Assembly: GCF_023197165.1 (NCBI RefSeq)
Contig: NZ_JALPRD010000003.1
Location: 186,001 to 250,000 of the forward strand
Origin: Sphingopyxis sp. MSC1_008
GTDB taxonomy: Bacteria; Pseudomonadota; Alphaproteobacteria; Sphingomonadales; Sphingomonadaceae
Length of the DNA: 64,000 nucleotides
Reading direction: 5' to 3'
Shown: positions 1-8,558 of the stretch, piece by piece
How positions within the stretch are numbered: the first letter of the stretch is position 1
Layout: every line of letters begins with the position of its first letter
Notes under the pieces: model-generated
What the model saw: the letters and a program-made list of their open reading frames with translations, nothing else
Told to the model about the DNA's origin: nothing
The model's database searches: none
Translations under genes and position numbers: made by a program

Positions 1-255
1 GCGCTCGAGGATTTCGCGGTTGAGATCCTTGTAGCGGCGCCAGCCGAACAGAATCAGCGCGACATTGAGGATGACCGCTGTCGCCAGCGCGCGGTCGGGG
101 CCGCCGCCGATGCCGATGAGGGCGCGAACGGCCGCCTGCATCACATTGCTGCCCGTCCCCACGAACAACAGGATCGCGGCGACGACAATGCCGCCGGCTA
201 TGATGTCGCGTTTGGCGCCCTCGCTGCGGTCGAATGGCTTCGGCGTCGATGTCAT
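1..255 (-). CDS. Membrane-anchored signalling protein, N-terminal part only
   Basis: The ATG lies at 255 on the minus strand and the frame is open to the window edge, giving 85 residues. Two hydrophobic segments are visible, at about residues 18-38 and 57-72, separated by a short loop and followed by a basic helix start (RRYKDLNREILER). Two short membrane segments followed by such a helix are common at the N-terminus of sphingomonad GGDEF/EAL or sensor-kinase proteins. No catalytic domain is inside the window, so the function is inferred from this N-terminal layout only. The gene is divergent from ffh. Confidence 0.55.
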   Translation of the reverse strand, partial: MTSTPKPFDRSEGAKRDIIAGGIVVAAILLFVGTGSNVMQAAVRALIGIGGGPDRALATAVILNVALILFGWRRYKDLNREILER

Positions 256-489
256 ATGAATTTGTCCCACCCTTACGGGCTCTATGGGGCAAAGCGGTGA
301 AATTTGGGTTAAGTGCGCCGCTTGCTTTCGGCGGGGCTTTTGCGTAAAGGCCGCCGCGTCCGCGCGCATTTTGTGTTCGGGCATATCGACATCCGCGACG
401 GAAACACTGTCCACGGATACCGCTGGTTGGCGAGGTTTCGCTCACCGGCGTGTTTTGCGTTGCGGGCGTTGTAGGCAAGGATTTTGGCT

Positions 490-1938
490 GTGTTCGATAG
501 TCTGAGCAACCGGCTTGGCGATGTTTTCGGGAAGCTCCGCGGCCGCGGCGCGCTGACCGAGGCCGACGTGCGCGCCGCGATGCGCGAAGTGCGAATCGCC
601 CTGCTCGAAGCCGACGTCGCGCTGCCCGTCGTGCGCAGCTTCATCGACCAGGTCACCGACCTCGCGATCGGCGCCAACGTCCTGCGCTCGGTCACCCCGG
701 GGCAGCAGGTCGTCAAGATCGTCAGCGACGCGCTGACCGAAATGCTCGGCTCCGAAACCGCCGAGCTCGAGCTTGCCGTCACTCCGCCCGCGGTGATCAT
801 GATGGTCGGTCTGCAGGGCTCGGGCAAGACGACGACGACCGCGAAGATCGCGAAGCGGCTCAAGGAAAAAGAGCGCAAGAAGGTGCTGATGGCGTCGCTC
901 GACGTCAATCGCCCCGCCGCGCAGGAACAGCTCGCCGTCCTCGGCACCCAGATCGACGTCGCGACCTTGCCGATCGTCGCGGGGCAGGGCCCGGTCGAGA
1001 TCGCGCAGCGCGCGCTGCAGGCCGCGAAGCTGCAGGGCTTTGACGTCCTGATGCTCGACACCGCGGGCCGTCTCCACGTCGATCAGCAGCTGATGGACGA
1101 GATGCAGGCGGTGTCGCGCACGGCGAACCCCGCCGAAACTTTGCTCGTCGTCGACAGCCTCACCGGCCAGGACGCCGTGCAGGTTGCGCAGCGCTTTACC
1201 GATCAGGTGCCGCTCACCGGCGTCGTGCTCACCCGCATGGACGGCGACGCGCGCGGCGGTGCTGCGCTCTCGATGCGCGCCGTCACCGGCAAGCCGATCA
1301 AATTCGCGGGCACGGGCGAAAAGCTCGACGGGCTCGAACTCTTCCAGCCGTCGCGCATCGCGGGCCGCATCCTCGGCATGGGCGACGTCGTCAGCCTTGT
1401 CGAGCGCGCCGCCGAGACGATCCAGGCCGAAGAGGCCGAGGCGATGGCGGCGAAGATGGCGAAGGGCCTCTTCGACCTCAACGACCTCCGCACGCAATTG
1501 AACCAGATGCGCCGCATGGGCGGCCTCGGCGCGCTCGCGGGCATGATCCCCGGCATCAAGAAGGCGCAGGCGCAGATGGCTGCGGGTGCCGCCGACGACA
1601 AGATGCTCGTTCATTTCGACGCGATCATGGGCTCGATGACCCCCAAGGAGCGCGCGAAGCCCGAAATCCTGACCGCGAAGCGCAAGATCCGCATCGCCAA
1701 CGGGTCGGGCACGACGGTGCAGCAGGTCAACAAGGTGCTGAAAATGCATCAGGAAATGGCCAGCGCGATGAAGAAAATCCGCAAGATGGGCGGGCTCAAG
1801 GGCCTTGGCGCGCTGTTCGGCAAGGGCGGCGGCATTCCCGGAATGGGCGGTATGGGCGGCGGCGGTGGCCTCCCCGGTCTCAGTGGAGGCGGATCGATCC
1901 CGCCCGAACTCGCCAATTTGATGAATAAAAAGAAGTAA
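490..1938 (+). CDS. ffh: Signal recognition particle protein Ffh
   Basis: SRP54-type GTPase that binds 4.5S RNA and signal peptides of nascent membrane proteins and docks them to FtsY. The N-domain helices are followed by the P-loop GLQGSGKT at about residues 107-114, the DTAGR motif near residue 190, and a methionine-rich M domain with a Gly/Met-rich tail. I prefer the GTG at 490 (MFDSLSNRLG, the usual Ffh N-terminus) because AAGG at 477-480 sits 9 nt upstream. A TTG at 484 would be only 3 nt from that Shine-Dalgarno. It heads the ffh-rpsP-rimM cluster; rpsP starts 40 nt downstream. Confidence 0.97.
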   Translation: MFDSLSNRLGDVFGKLRGRGALTEADVRAAMREVRIALLEADVALPVVRSFIDQVTDLAIGANVLRSVTPGQQVVKIVSDALTEMLGSETAELELAVTPPAVIMMVGLQGSGKTTTTAKIAKRLKEKERKKVLMASLDVNRPAAQEQLAVLGTQIDVATLPIVAGQGPVEIAQRALQAAKLQGFDVLMLDTAGRLHVDQQLMDEMQAVSRTANPAETLLVVDSLTGQDAVQVAQRFTDQVPLTGVVLTRMDGDARGGAALSMRAVTGKPIKFAGTGEKLDGLELFQPSRIAGRILGMGDVVSLVERAAETIQAEEAEAMAAKMAKGLFDLNDLRTQLNQMRRMGGLGALAGMIPGIKKAQAQMAAGAADDKMLVHFDAIMGSMTPKERAKPEILTAKRKIRIANGSGTTVQQVNKVLKMHQEMASAMKKIRKMGGLKGLGALFGKGGGIPGMGGMGGGGGLPGLSGGGSIPPELANLMNKKK

Positions 1939-1978
1939 TTACACCCGAATTTCAGTTTAGAAGTAAAAGGAAAATATC

Positions 1979-2674
1979 ATGGCAACCTCCATTCGCCTCG
2001 CACGCGGCGGTTCGAAAAAGCGTCCTTATTACAAGATCGTCGTCGCCGATTCGCGCAGCCCGCGCGACGGCCGCTTCATCGAACGTATCGGCAGCTACAA
2101 CCCGCTGCTCGCCAAGGACAATCCCGAGCGCATCAAGCTCGACGCCGACCGCGCGAAGCACTGGGTCTCGGTTGGCGCGCAGCCGACCGACCGCGTCGCC
2201 CGCTTCCTCGACGCCGCGGGCGTCCTCGAACGCGCTGCCCGCAACAACCCGAACAAGGCTGTCCCGGGCGAAAAGGCCAAGGAACGCGCCGAAGAAAAGG
2301 CCCAGAAGCTGGCTGACGCCGAAGAAGCCGCAGCCGCTGCTGCCGCCGCTCCGGCCCCGGAACCCGAAGCGGTTGAAGAAGCTGCTGCCGAAGCGCCCGC
2401 CGCTGAAGAAGCCGCTGCTCCCGCCGCTGCTCCCGCCGCTGCTGAATCGGATGCGACCGGTTCGGTGAAGAGCGAAGCGACCGCCGAAGCCGTCGCCGAA
2501 GCCGTTGCCGACGAAACGCCGGCCGATGCGACTGCCGACGACGCGACCGCGATGGCCGAACAGGCTGCCGAAGGCGGCCCGGCCGAAGAAGCTCCGGCTG
2601 CCCCGGCTGCCGAAGAAGCTGCTGCCGAAGAAGCGCCCGCTGAAGAAGCCGGCGAAGAAAAGGCCGAAGGCTAA
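1979..2674 (+). CDS. rpsP: 30S ribosomal protein S16 with long acidic tail
   Basis: The first 80 or so residues are canonical S16 ([26 protein letters not shown] start), a small-subunit assembly protein. The family is usually 80-165 residues but this one is 231. From about residue 95 it is an Ala/Glu/Pro low-complexity tail of repeated AEEA/APAAEE-like units, probably disordered and strongly acidic. Long S16 tails are seen in other sphingomonads, but the function of this one is unknown. AAAAGGAAA just upstream of the ATG at 1979 is a strong ribosome-binding site. rimM begins 3 nt after the stop. Confidence 0.96.
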   Translation: MATSIRLARGGSKKRPYYKIVVADSRSPRDGRFIERIGSYNPLLAKDNPERIKLDADRAKHWVSVGAQPTDRVARFLDAAGVLERAARNNPNKAVPGEKAKERAEEKAQKLADAEEAAAAAAAAPAPEPEAVEEAAAEAPAAEEAAAPAAAPAAAESDATGSVKSEATAEAVAEAVADETPADATADDATAMAEQAAEGGPAEEAPAAPAAEEAAAEEAPAEEAGEEKAEG

Positions 2675-2677
2675 GCC

Positions 2678-3187
2678 TTGGCCGACGCGAATCGCCCCGT
2701 CACCCTCGCCGCCATCGCCGGCGCGCATGGGGTACGGGGCGAGGTGCGCCTCAAACTGTTCGGCGAAGGCGCGGAGGCTCTCCGCGCCTTTTCCGTTTTT
2801 GAGGCGGGCGATCGCAAGCTGACCCTGAAATCGGTGCGCCCGGCGAATCAGGGCGCGGTCGCGACCTTTGCCGAAGTCACCGACCGCAGCGGCGCCGAGG
2901 CGCTGCGCGGCACCCTGCTCACCGTCCCGCGCTCGGCGCTGCCGCCGCTTGCCGAGGGCGAATATTACCACCACGACCTGCTCGGTCTGCCGTGCGTGTC
3001 GACCGACGGCAGCGCCATCGGCCATGTCGCCGCGATCGAGAATTTCGGCGCGGGCGACATCCTCGAAATCGAGAAGGCGGCCGAGCCCGGCAAAAAGCCC
3101 GCCCGCTTCATGGTTCCGATGACCACGCAGGCGGTGCCGGCGTGGAACGACGACGGCGTGACCGTCAATGCGGCGTTCGTCGAGTAA
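2678..3187 (+). CDS. rimM: 16S rRNA processing protein RimM
   Basis: RimM assists 30S head assembly by binding S19 and is classically co-transcribed with rpsP and trmD. The 169-residue length is normal. The N-terminal RimM domain contains LAAIAGAHGVRGEVRLKLFG, and the C-terminal PRC-barrel begins near EYYHHDLLGL. The start is TTG at 2678, directly after the rpsP stop, which suggests translational coupling. In most relatives trmD follows directly, but here trmD is about 4 kb away. Confidence 0.95.
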   Translation: MADANRPVTLAAIAGAHGVRGEVRLKLFGEGAEALRAFSVFEAGDRKLTLKSVRPANQGAVATFAEVTDRSGAEALRGTLLTVPRSALPPLAEGEYYHHDLLGLPCVSTDGSAIGHVAAIENFGAGDILEIEKAAEPGKKPARFMVPMTTQAVPAWNDDGVTVNAAFVE

Positions 3188-3203
3188 CGGATACCCCGAT
3201 CCT

Positions 3204-3312
3204 TCCATCGTCACCCCGGGCTTGACCCGGGGTCCCGCTTCTTCGGCGCATCGGTGACCGAAGCGGGGTTGACCTCAAGAGCGGGACCCCGGATCAAGTC
3301 CGGGGTGACGGA
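3204..3312. repeat. Intergenic bipartite palindrome, family A
   Basis: Two long inverted arms, 3209-3239 and 3280-3310, each contain the core CCCCGG-CTTGA-CCGGGG and are separated by about 40 nt. The flank CCTTCCATCGTCA is also found in the element at 23754-23832, so this is a dispersed repeat family rather than a chance hairpin. It lies just after rimM and could also act as a transcription terminator or mRNA stabiliser. Confidence 0.85.
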
Positions 3313-3351
3313 CAAGGAAATGTCGCGTCGGCTTATCCGGGGAGGATTGTC

Positions 3352-4869
3352 ATGCGCTTGAAATCGGGTCTCGTTTTTGCCGCCATTCTTAGCGCCTCAG
3401 TTCCCGCCGCCGCGCAAGAATCCACCCCCAAAACCCTCGGCCAGCTAGCCCCCGAAATCGACGCGCTATTCGTCAAATTCCAGGCCGAGCAGCATGTCCC
3501 CGGCGTCGTCTATGGCGTCGTCAAGGACGGCAAGCTTGCCTATGTGAAGGGGCTTGGCGTTCAGAACATCGCTGACAAGCGTGCCGTCACCCCCGACAGC
3601 CTGTTCCGCATCGCCTCGATGACCAAGGCGTTCACGGCGCTCTCGATCCTCAAGCTGCGCGACGACGGCAAGCTCCGCCTCGACGACCTCGCCGAACAAT
3701 ATGTGCCCGAGATGAAGGGCTGGACCTATCCGACGAAGGATAGCCCGCGCATCCGGGTGCGCGACCTGCTCCAGCATGTCGGCGGTTTCGTCACCGACGA
3801 TCCGTGGGGCGACCGCCAGCAAGTGCTGCCGCAGGAAGACTTCACGAAAATGATCGCGGCGGGGGTGCCGTTCAGCCGCGTGCCGCAAAGCCAGCATGAA
3901 TATTCGAACTTCGGCTACGCGCTGCTCGGCCGCATCGTCGCCAACGCCTCGGGCATGAAATATACCGACTATGTCCAGAAGACGATCCTGACCCCGCTCG
4001 GCATGACGAGCAGCGGCTTCGACGCGCCCAAAGCGCCCAAAGCGCGCTACGCGCTCGGCTATCGCTGGGAAAATGAGCGCTGGACCGCTGAGCCCGAGAT
4101 GGTCGACGGCGCGTTCAACGCGATGGGCGGGCTGCAAGTCAGCGCAAACGACTATGCCAAATGGGTCGCCTTCCTGCTCTCGGCGTGGCCCGCGCGCGAC
4201 GATGCGGACAATGGCCCGGTCAAGCGGTCTACGGTGCGCGAGATCGCGCAGGGCTCAAACTTCGTGTCGGTCGCGAACCGCATCGGCGCAAGCGGCGCCA
4301 CGTCATGCAAGCAGGCTGCCGCCTACGGCATGGGCTGGCGCGTCGCGCAGGACTGCGACCTTGGTCTCACGCTGGCGCATGGCGGCGGCTATCCGGGTTA
4401 TGGCAGCCATGTGATGCTGATGCCCGACCATGGCGTCGGGGTCTTCGCGCTGTCGAATCGCACCTACGCCGGCCCGTCGGCCCCCGCGTGGGACACCGCG
4501 GTCGCGATTGACAAGGCGGGATTGCTCGAAACACGCGCGGTGCCGGTATCCCCGGCGGTGGCGGACGCCTATGCGGCGGCAAGGGCGGCTTATGCCGCGG
4601 GCGACCTTGGCCCGCTGCAGGGCAAGCTCGCGATGAACTTCCTGCTCGACCGCTCGGCCAATAACTGGAAGGCCGAATTTGCGAAATTGAAGGCCGAGGT
4701 GGGCGCGTGTCCCGCCGACGAACCGCTTGCGCCGACCGGCGCGATGTCGACCGCCTTCCGCCTTAACTGCGAAAGAGGCAAGCTCGACGGGCAATTACTG
4801 CTCGCGCCGACGACGCCGGCCACGATCCAGGCGCTACGGTTCCGCGTGGTACCGCCCGAGGCGCGCTGA
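3352..4869 (+). CDS. Secreted serine beta-lactamase-like hydrolase
   Basis: Penicillin-binding-protein/class C beta-lactamase fold (Pfam Beta-lactamase, COG1680). A Sec signal peptide with an AAAQE cleavage region spans residues 1-22, so the enzyme is probably periplasmic. The catalytic motifs are SMTK at 89-92, YSN at 184-186 and HGG at 343-345. At 505 residues it carries an extra C-terminal domain of about 110 residues beyond the catalytic fold. Such proteins are esterases or D-aminopeptidases more often than true beta-lactamases, so the substrate cannot be assigned. It is the first gene of the block separating rimM from trmD. Confidence 0.9.
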   Translation: MRLKSGLVFAAILSASVPAAAQESTPKTLGQLAPEIDALFVKFQAEQHVPGVVYGVVKDGKLAYVKGLGVQNIADKRAVTPDSLFRIASMTKAFTALSILKLRDDGKLRLDDLAEQYVPEMKGWTYPTKDSPRIRVRDLLQHVGGFVTDDPWGDRQQVLPQEDFTKMIAAGVPFSRVPQSQHEYSNFGYALLGRIVANASGMKYTDYVQKTILTPLGMTSSGFDAPKAPKARYALGYRWENERWTAEPEMVDGAFNAMGGLQVSANDYAKWVAFLLSAWPARDDADNGPVKRSTVREIAQGSNFVSVANRIGASGATSCKQAAAYGMGWRVAQDCDLGLTLAHGGGYPGYGSHVMLMPDHGVGVFALSNRTYAGPSAPAWDTAVAIDKAGLLETRAVPVSPAVADAYAAARAAYAAGDLGPLQGKLAMNFLLDRSANNWKAEFAKLKAEVGACPADEPLAPTGAMSTAFRLNCERGKLDGQLLLAPTTPATIQALRFRVVPPEAR

Positions 4870-4945
4870 TGTCGACGGGGTGGGGCCTTTAGCAAGGGAC
4901 GGCCCCACCCCGTTTCGCCCTGGACCTGAGAGGGGGCAGGGATTC

Positions 4946-5146
4946 CTATCGCGCCCGTTTAGGCCGCACGCCGCAGCGCGCGGCGGCGCGGGTGAAGACG
5001 CTGTCTTCGCCGGGCGCACTCGGCAGGGCGATCCATTCGCCGAGGCGGCGGAACGGGGTCGCGAGCCAGTGGAGGCCGCGGGCGATATCGGCGCTGAAAT
5101 GATCATGACCGTCATTCCAAACGCGCATGAACTGCTCGTCTTTCAT
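4946..5146 (-). CDS. Small protein of unknown function
   Basis: A 66-residue ORF, divergent from the LysR gene at 5248. AAAGGAAA lies about 7 nt upstream of the ATG at 5146, which is good evidence that it is translated. The sequence is charged and amphipathic with no signal peptide (MKDEQFMRVWNDGHDHF, then a basic C-terminus RPKRAR). I do not recognise a family. Its position beside a LysR regulator suggests it may be a target or bystander of that promoter. Confidence 0.55.
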   Translation of the reverse strand: MKDEQFMRVWNDGHDHFSADIARGLHWLATPFRRLGEWIALPSAPGEDSVFTRAAARCGVRPKRAR

Positions 5147-5247
5147 CGTTCATTTCCTTTCGCTTGGTGTCACCTAGATGCACCTCGCGGCGCCGCGCCG
5201 CCAACAAAAGGCGTAGACCATATCATAAGCTGAGCTTATAAGGCGGC

Positions 5248-6183
5248 ATGTCGCGCCTGCCGCCCCTCGCCGCCGTCCGCACCTTCGAAGCCGCCGGGCG
5301 GCTGCAGAATTTCTCACGCGCGGCCGAGGAGCTGGGGCTGACACAGGCCGCGGTCAGTTATCAAATCCGCCAATTGGAGGATCGGCTTGGCCGCGCGCTC
5401 TTCGTGCGCGAGAAGGGCCGCGTACGCCTCTCCGAAACCGGGCAGCGGCTGCTCCCCGCGATCAGTGGCGCCTTCGCCGCGATGGGCGACGCGTTCGCCG
5501 CATTGGGCAGCGACGAGGCCGACGTGCTGACGATCAGCGCGATGACCACCTTCGGCGGCACCTGGCTCAGCGCGCGGATCGGGGGATTCCAGCTGGCCTT
5601 TCCCGATCTCGCCGTCCGCATCCTGCTCAACAACGCGCTGGTCGACTTCAACGCCACCAATGTCGATGTCGCGATCCGCGTCGGGCGCGGGGTCTGGGAC
5701 GGCCTGCGCGCCGATTTTCTCTATCGCAGCCATGTCACGCCGATCTGCGCCCCCGCCTTTCTCGAGGTGAACCGGATCGAGGCGCCCGCAGACCTGCTGG
5801 ACGTCGACCGGCTGGCGCCGAACGATCCCTGGTGGGCCGGCTGGTTCGCCGCGGCGGGGGTCGACAGCGTCCCGCCGCCGCAACGCCGCGGCATCGAGCT
5901 CGACAGCCAGCTCCAGGAGGCGAGCGCAGTGCAGGGCGGCTATGGCATCGCGCTGATGACGCCCTTGCTGTGGCGCGCCGAACTCGACGCCGGGCGGATG
6001 GTGCGGCCCTTCGACGCGCTTTTCCAGCCCGGAACCGCGCATTATCTCGTCCACCGCGAGAATCGCGTTGGGGTGCGCAAGATCGAGCGCTTCCGCGAAT
6101 GGCTGCGCGCCGAGATGGAGAAGGATCGCCACCTGCTTCCCGCATTGATGTGGGAGCCGCTGTCGCCGCCCGAAGCGGGCTAG
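5248..6183 (+). CDS. LysR-family transcriptional regulator, GcvA-like
   Basis: A 311-residue LysR regulator. The N-terminal winged helix-turn-helix (residues 1-60; LAAVRTFEAAGRLQNFSRAAEEL, then TQAAVSYQIRQLE) is followed by a periplasmic-binding-protein-like effector domain. The N-terminal wording resembles GcvA, but sphingomonads have many GcvA-like paralogues, so glycine-cleavage control is not implied. It is divergent from the small gene at 4946-5146. Its stop shares the palindromic CTAG with the stop of the convergent Ada-like gene. Confidence 0.92.
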   Translation: MSRLPPLAAVRTFEAAGRLQNFSRAAEELGLTQAAVSYQIRQLEDRLGRALFVREKGRVRLSETGQRLLPAISGAFAAMGDAFAALGSDEADVLTISAMTTFGGTWLSARIGGFQLAFPDLAVRILLNNALVDFNATNVDVAIRVGRGVWDGLRADFLYRSHVTPICAPAFLEVNRIEAPADLLDVDRLAPNDPWWAGWFAAAGVDSVPPPQRRGIELDSQLQEASAVQGGYGIALMTPLLWRAELDAGRMVRPFDALFQPGTAHYLVHRENRVGVRKIERFREWLRAEMEKDRHLLPALMWEPLSPPEAG

Positions 6184-6764
6184 CGCCTCGCGCTGCGTTT
6201 CAACATGCTCGGCGCCCGGCGATAGACCTGCTGGAAGGCCGCATTGAACGACCGCACGCTGCCAAAACCCGCTGCCAGCGCGATGTCGGTCATGCCAAGG
6301 TCGGTGGTGTCGATCAGCCGCTTGGCGCGCTGGATGCGCGCCGTGCGCGCGGCGGCCAGCGGTGTGGTGTCGAGATGGCGACGGAACAGCCGCGTCAGGT
6401 GGCGGGCACCGATGCCGAGCCGCCCGGCCAGCGCCTCGACGTCCGCCTCGTCGAGCGCGCCGTCCTCGATCAGCCGCAGCGCGCGATCGACGGTCGCGCG
6501 AGTCCCGTTCCACGCCGGCGAGCGCGGCGCCGTCTCCGGCCGGCAGCGAAGGCATGGACGAAAGCCCGCGCGCTCGGCCGCCGCAGCGCTGCGATAATAG
6601 CTGACGTTGCGCGAGAGCGGTTGGCGCACCGGGCAGACCGGGCGGCAATAGATGCCGGTCGATTTGACCCCGATGAAGACAACCCCGTCATAGGCCGGAT
6701 CGCGCGCATAGCGGACCCGTTCGCACAGCGCGAAATCGAGGTCGGGTTCGTCGGGTGGCGTCAT
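6180..6764 (-). CDS. Ada-type metal-binding domain fused to AraC helix-turn-helix
   Basis: 194 residues. The N-terminal Ada zinc-binding domain has Cys at 40, 44, 71 and 74 (YCRPVCP and PCLRCRPE); in Ada, one of these cysteines takes a methyl group from DNA phosphotriesters and so activates DNA binding. An AraC-type DNA-binding domain follows from about 87 to the end. The usual third module (O6-methylguanine methyltransferase in Ada, or AlkA glycosylase) is absent, so this resembles a stand-alone methylation-sensing regulator such as Bacillus AdaA. No ogt or alk gene is next to it. The stop overlaps the LysR stop by 4 nt. Confidence 0.88.
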   Translation of the reverse strand: MTPPDEPDLDFALCERVRYARDPAYDGVVFIGVKSTGIYCRPVCPVRQPLSRNVSYYRSAAAAERAGFRPCLRCRPETAPRSPAWNGTRATVDRALRLIEDGALDEADVEALAGRLGIGARHLTRLFRRHLDTTPLAAARTARIQRAKRLIDTTDLGMTDIALAAGFGSVRSFNAAFQQVYRRAPSMLKRSARR

Positions 6765-6890
6765 GCGCCCTCTATACGGGAATCGGCCAGGCTTGTCCGG
6801 GGGGTGTCGGTGATCGCGTCCGATTCCTGCCAGCGATGGTGCGGTAACGCCGCTATCATCGGCCGCCTATCCAGAGCAGGAGCAAGCCAG

Positions 6891-7301
6891 ATGGCCTCGA
6901 TCCACCACGAAATCTTCATTGCCGCCGATCCCGGCACGATCTGGGACGCCGCGCGCGACGTCGGCCGGCTCCACGACCGGCTCGTCCCCGGGTTCGTCGC
7001 CGCCACCGAAATGATCGAGGGCGACGGCGCGCCGGTACGCCGCGTCACCTTTGCCAACGGCGCGACGGCCGACGAAACGATCGTCTCGGTCGACGATGAC
7101 CGCCGCCGCCTCGTCTGGGCGATCAAGGCGTTTGACCATCATAATGGCGTGCTCGAGGTCGCCGGGGCCGAAGGGGGCGCGCGGGTGCGCTGGACCGCCG
7201 ACATCTTGCCCGATGCGCTCGCGCAGCAGGTCGCGCCGATGATGGCAGAGGGGCTGGCGCGCATGAAGGCGCATATGGAACGCGTGTCCGTCGACAGCTG
7301 A
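6891..7301 (+). CDS. SRPBCC (START/Bet v1-like) family protein
   Basis: A 136-residue soluble protein of the SRPBCC/polyketide-cyclase 2 family: [22 protein letters not shown] opening strand and helix, central beta sheet, and a long C-terminal helix. Such proteins bind small hydrophobic ligands, and nothing here identifies the ligand. The ATG at 6891 follows AGGAGCAAG. The gap to trmD is only 38 nt, so trmD and rplS may be read from the same transcript. Confidence 0.85.
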   Translation: MASIHHEIFIAADPGTIWDAARDVGRLHDRLVPGFVAATEMIEGDGAPVRRVTFANGATADETIVSVDDDRRRLVWAIKAFDHHNGVLEVAGAEGGARVRWTADILPDALAQQVAPMMAEGLARMKAHMERVSVDS

Positions 7302-7339
7302 CGCTTGCCAAGCGGGGTCGGTGGGCGGCATGGGGATAT

Positions 7340-8077
7340 ATGCCCTTCATCGCCGTCCCCCTGACCCTTTATCCCGACATGTTCCCCGGCCCGCTGGGGC
7401 ACAGCATGGCGGGGCGCGCGCTCGAAAGCGGGACATGGAATTGCGCGCCGGTGCAGATCCGCGATTTCGCGACCGACAAGCATCGCACCGTCGACGACAC
7501 GCCCGCGGGCGGCGGCGCGGGCATGGTGCTAAAAGCCGATGTGCTCGGCGCGGCGATCGACCATGCCGTGGCGGCGCATCCGGACCTTCCGATCCTCGCA
7601 ATGACCCCGCGCGGGACGCCGGTCACACAGGCGCGCGTTCGTCAGCTTTCGGCAGGTCCCGGCGCGATCATCCTCTGCGGCCGGTTCGAGGGATTCGACG
7701 AACGCATCTTCGACGCGCGGCCGATCGAAGAGGTGTCGATGGGCGACATCATATTGTCGGGCGGCGAGATGGGAGCGCTGTTGCTGCTCGACGCTTGCAT
7801 TCGGCTGCTTCCCGGCGTAATGGGCGCGGCTTCAAGCGGTGACGACGAATCGTTCGAAAACGGTTTGCTCGAATATCCGCACTATACCCGGCCCGTAAAT
7901 TGGGAAGGGCGCACGATCCCCGAAGTGCTGCGATCGGGGGATCATGCGAAGATCGCGGCCTGGCGGAAACAACAGGCGGAAGATCATACACGGTTACGCA
8001 GGCCGGACCTTTGGGAGCGTCATGTCGATGCTCGGGACCGACCTGCCTCTGGCGCGCGGCAACAAGAAAAGGACTAG
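7340..8077 (+). CDS. trmD: tRNA (guanine37-N1)-methyltransferase
   Basis: SPOUT-class methyltransferase that makes m1G37 and prevents +1 frameshifting. Diagnostic segments are the N-terminal [20 protein letters not shown], the GGGAGMV loop, the knot region [12 protein letters not shown], and [11 protein letters not shown]. The 245-residue length is normal. It is followed after 5 nt by rplS, keeping the usual trmD-rplS order, but is separated from rimM by about 4 kb of unrelated genes. Confidence 0.97.
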   Translation: MPFIAVPLTLYPDMFPGPLGHSMAGRALESGTWNCAPVQIRDFATDKHRTVDDTPAGGGAGMVLKADVLGAAIDHAVAAHPDLPILAMTPRGTPVTQARVRQLSAGPGAIILCGRFEGFDERIFDARPIEEVSMGDIILSGGEMGALLLLDACIRLLPGVMGAASSGDDESFENGLLEYPHYTRPVNWEGRTIPEVLRSGDHAKIAAWRKQQAEDHTRLRRPDLWERHVDARDRPASGARQQEKD

Positions 8078-8082
8078 AGGAC

Positions 8083-8460
8083 ATGAACCTCATCCAGACG
8101 ATCGAAGCCGAAGAAATCGCCAAAGCGGCGAAGACCATTCCGACTTTCCGTCCCGGCGACACGCTGAAAGTCGGCGTGAAGGTGGTCGAAGGCGAACGCA
8201 CCCGCGTCCAGAATTTCGAAGGCGTGTGCATCGCACGCTCGAACAAGGGCATGGGCTCCAACTTCACCGTGCGCAAAATGTCGTTCGGCGAAGGTGTCGA
8301 GCGCGTGTTCCCGCTCTATTCGCCCAACATCGACAGCATTACCGTCATCCGCAAGGGTGCCGTGCGTCGTGCGAAGCTTTACTATCTTCGTGGCCGCACT
8401 GGTAAATCGGCGCGTATTGCGGAGCGCCGCGAATACCGGTCGGAAGCCGGCGAAGGCTAA
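8083..8460 (+). CDS. rplS: 50S ribosomal protein L19
   Basis: Canonical L19 of 125 residues ([12 protein letters not shown] start; core [36 protein letters not shown] and [15 protein letters not shown]). It lies at the subunit interface of the ribosome. The ATG at 8083 follows AGAGGAC. A strong intrinsic terminator at 8497-8542 ends this transcription unit. Confidence 0.97.
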   Translation: MNLIQTIEAEEIAKAAKTIPTFRPGDTLKVGVKVVEGERTRVQNFEGVCIARSNKGMGSNFTVRKMSFGEGVERVFPLYSPNIDSITVIRKGAVRRAKLYYLRGRTGKSARIAERREYRSEAGEG

Positions 8461-8496
8461 GGAGAGCTTCTCTCACCCAAAGCCGAAACAGCTTTC

Positions 8497-8542
8497 AAAA
8501 ACGACCGGTTCCGCCAACAGGCAGAGCCGGTCGTTTTCTTTT
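8497..8542 (+). terminator. Intrinsic terminator after rplS
   Basis: Perfect inverted repeat AAAACGACCGG (8498-8508) and CCGGTCGTTTT (8527-8537), followed by CTTTT. It lies 37 nt after the rplS stop and reads in the direction of the trmD-rplS unit. Confidence 0.9.
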
Positions 8543-8558
8543 GGGCAAAGCGAATTTC

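Noticed and set aside
442..1749. 435-codon minus-strand frame opposite ffh
   Set aside because: Antisense shadow; composition rich in Arg, His, Leu and Asp with no recognisable fold.
2330..2670. Tandem repeat or CRISPR-like array in the rpsP tail
   Set aside because: The repetition comes from Ala/Glu codons (GCCGAAGAAGC-like units) in frame; there are no spacers of constant length.
3352..4869. Antibiotic-resistance beta-lactamase
   Set aside because: The S-x-x-K, Y-S-N and H-G-G motifs are shared by many esterases and peptidases; the extra C-terminal domain and overall pattern do not point to a true class C enzyme.
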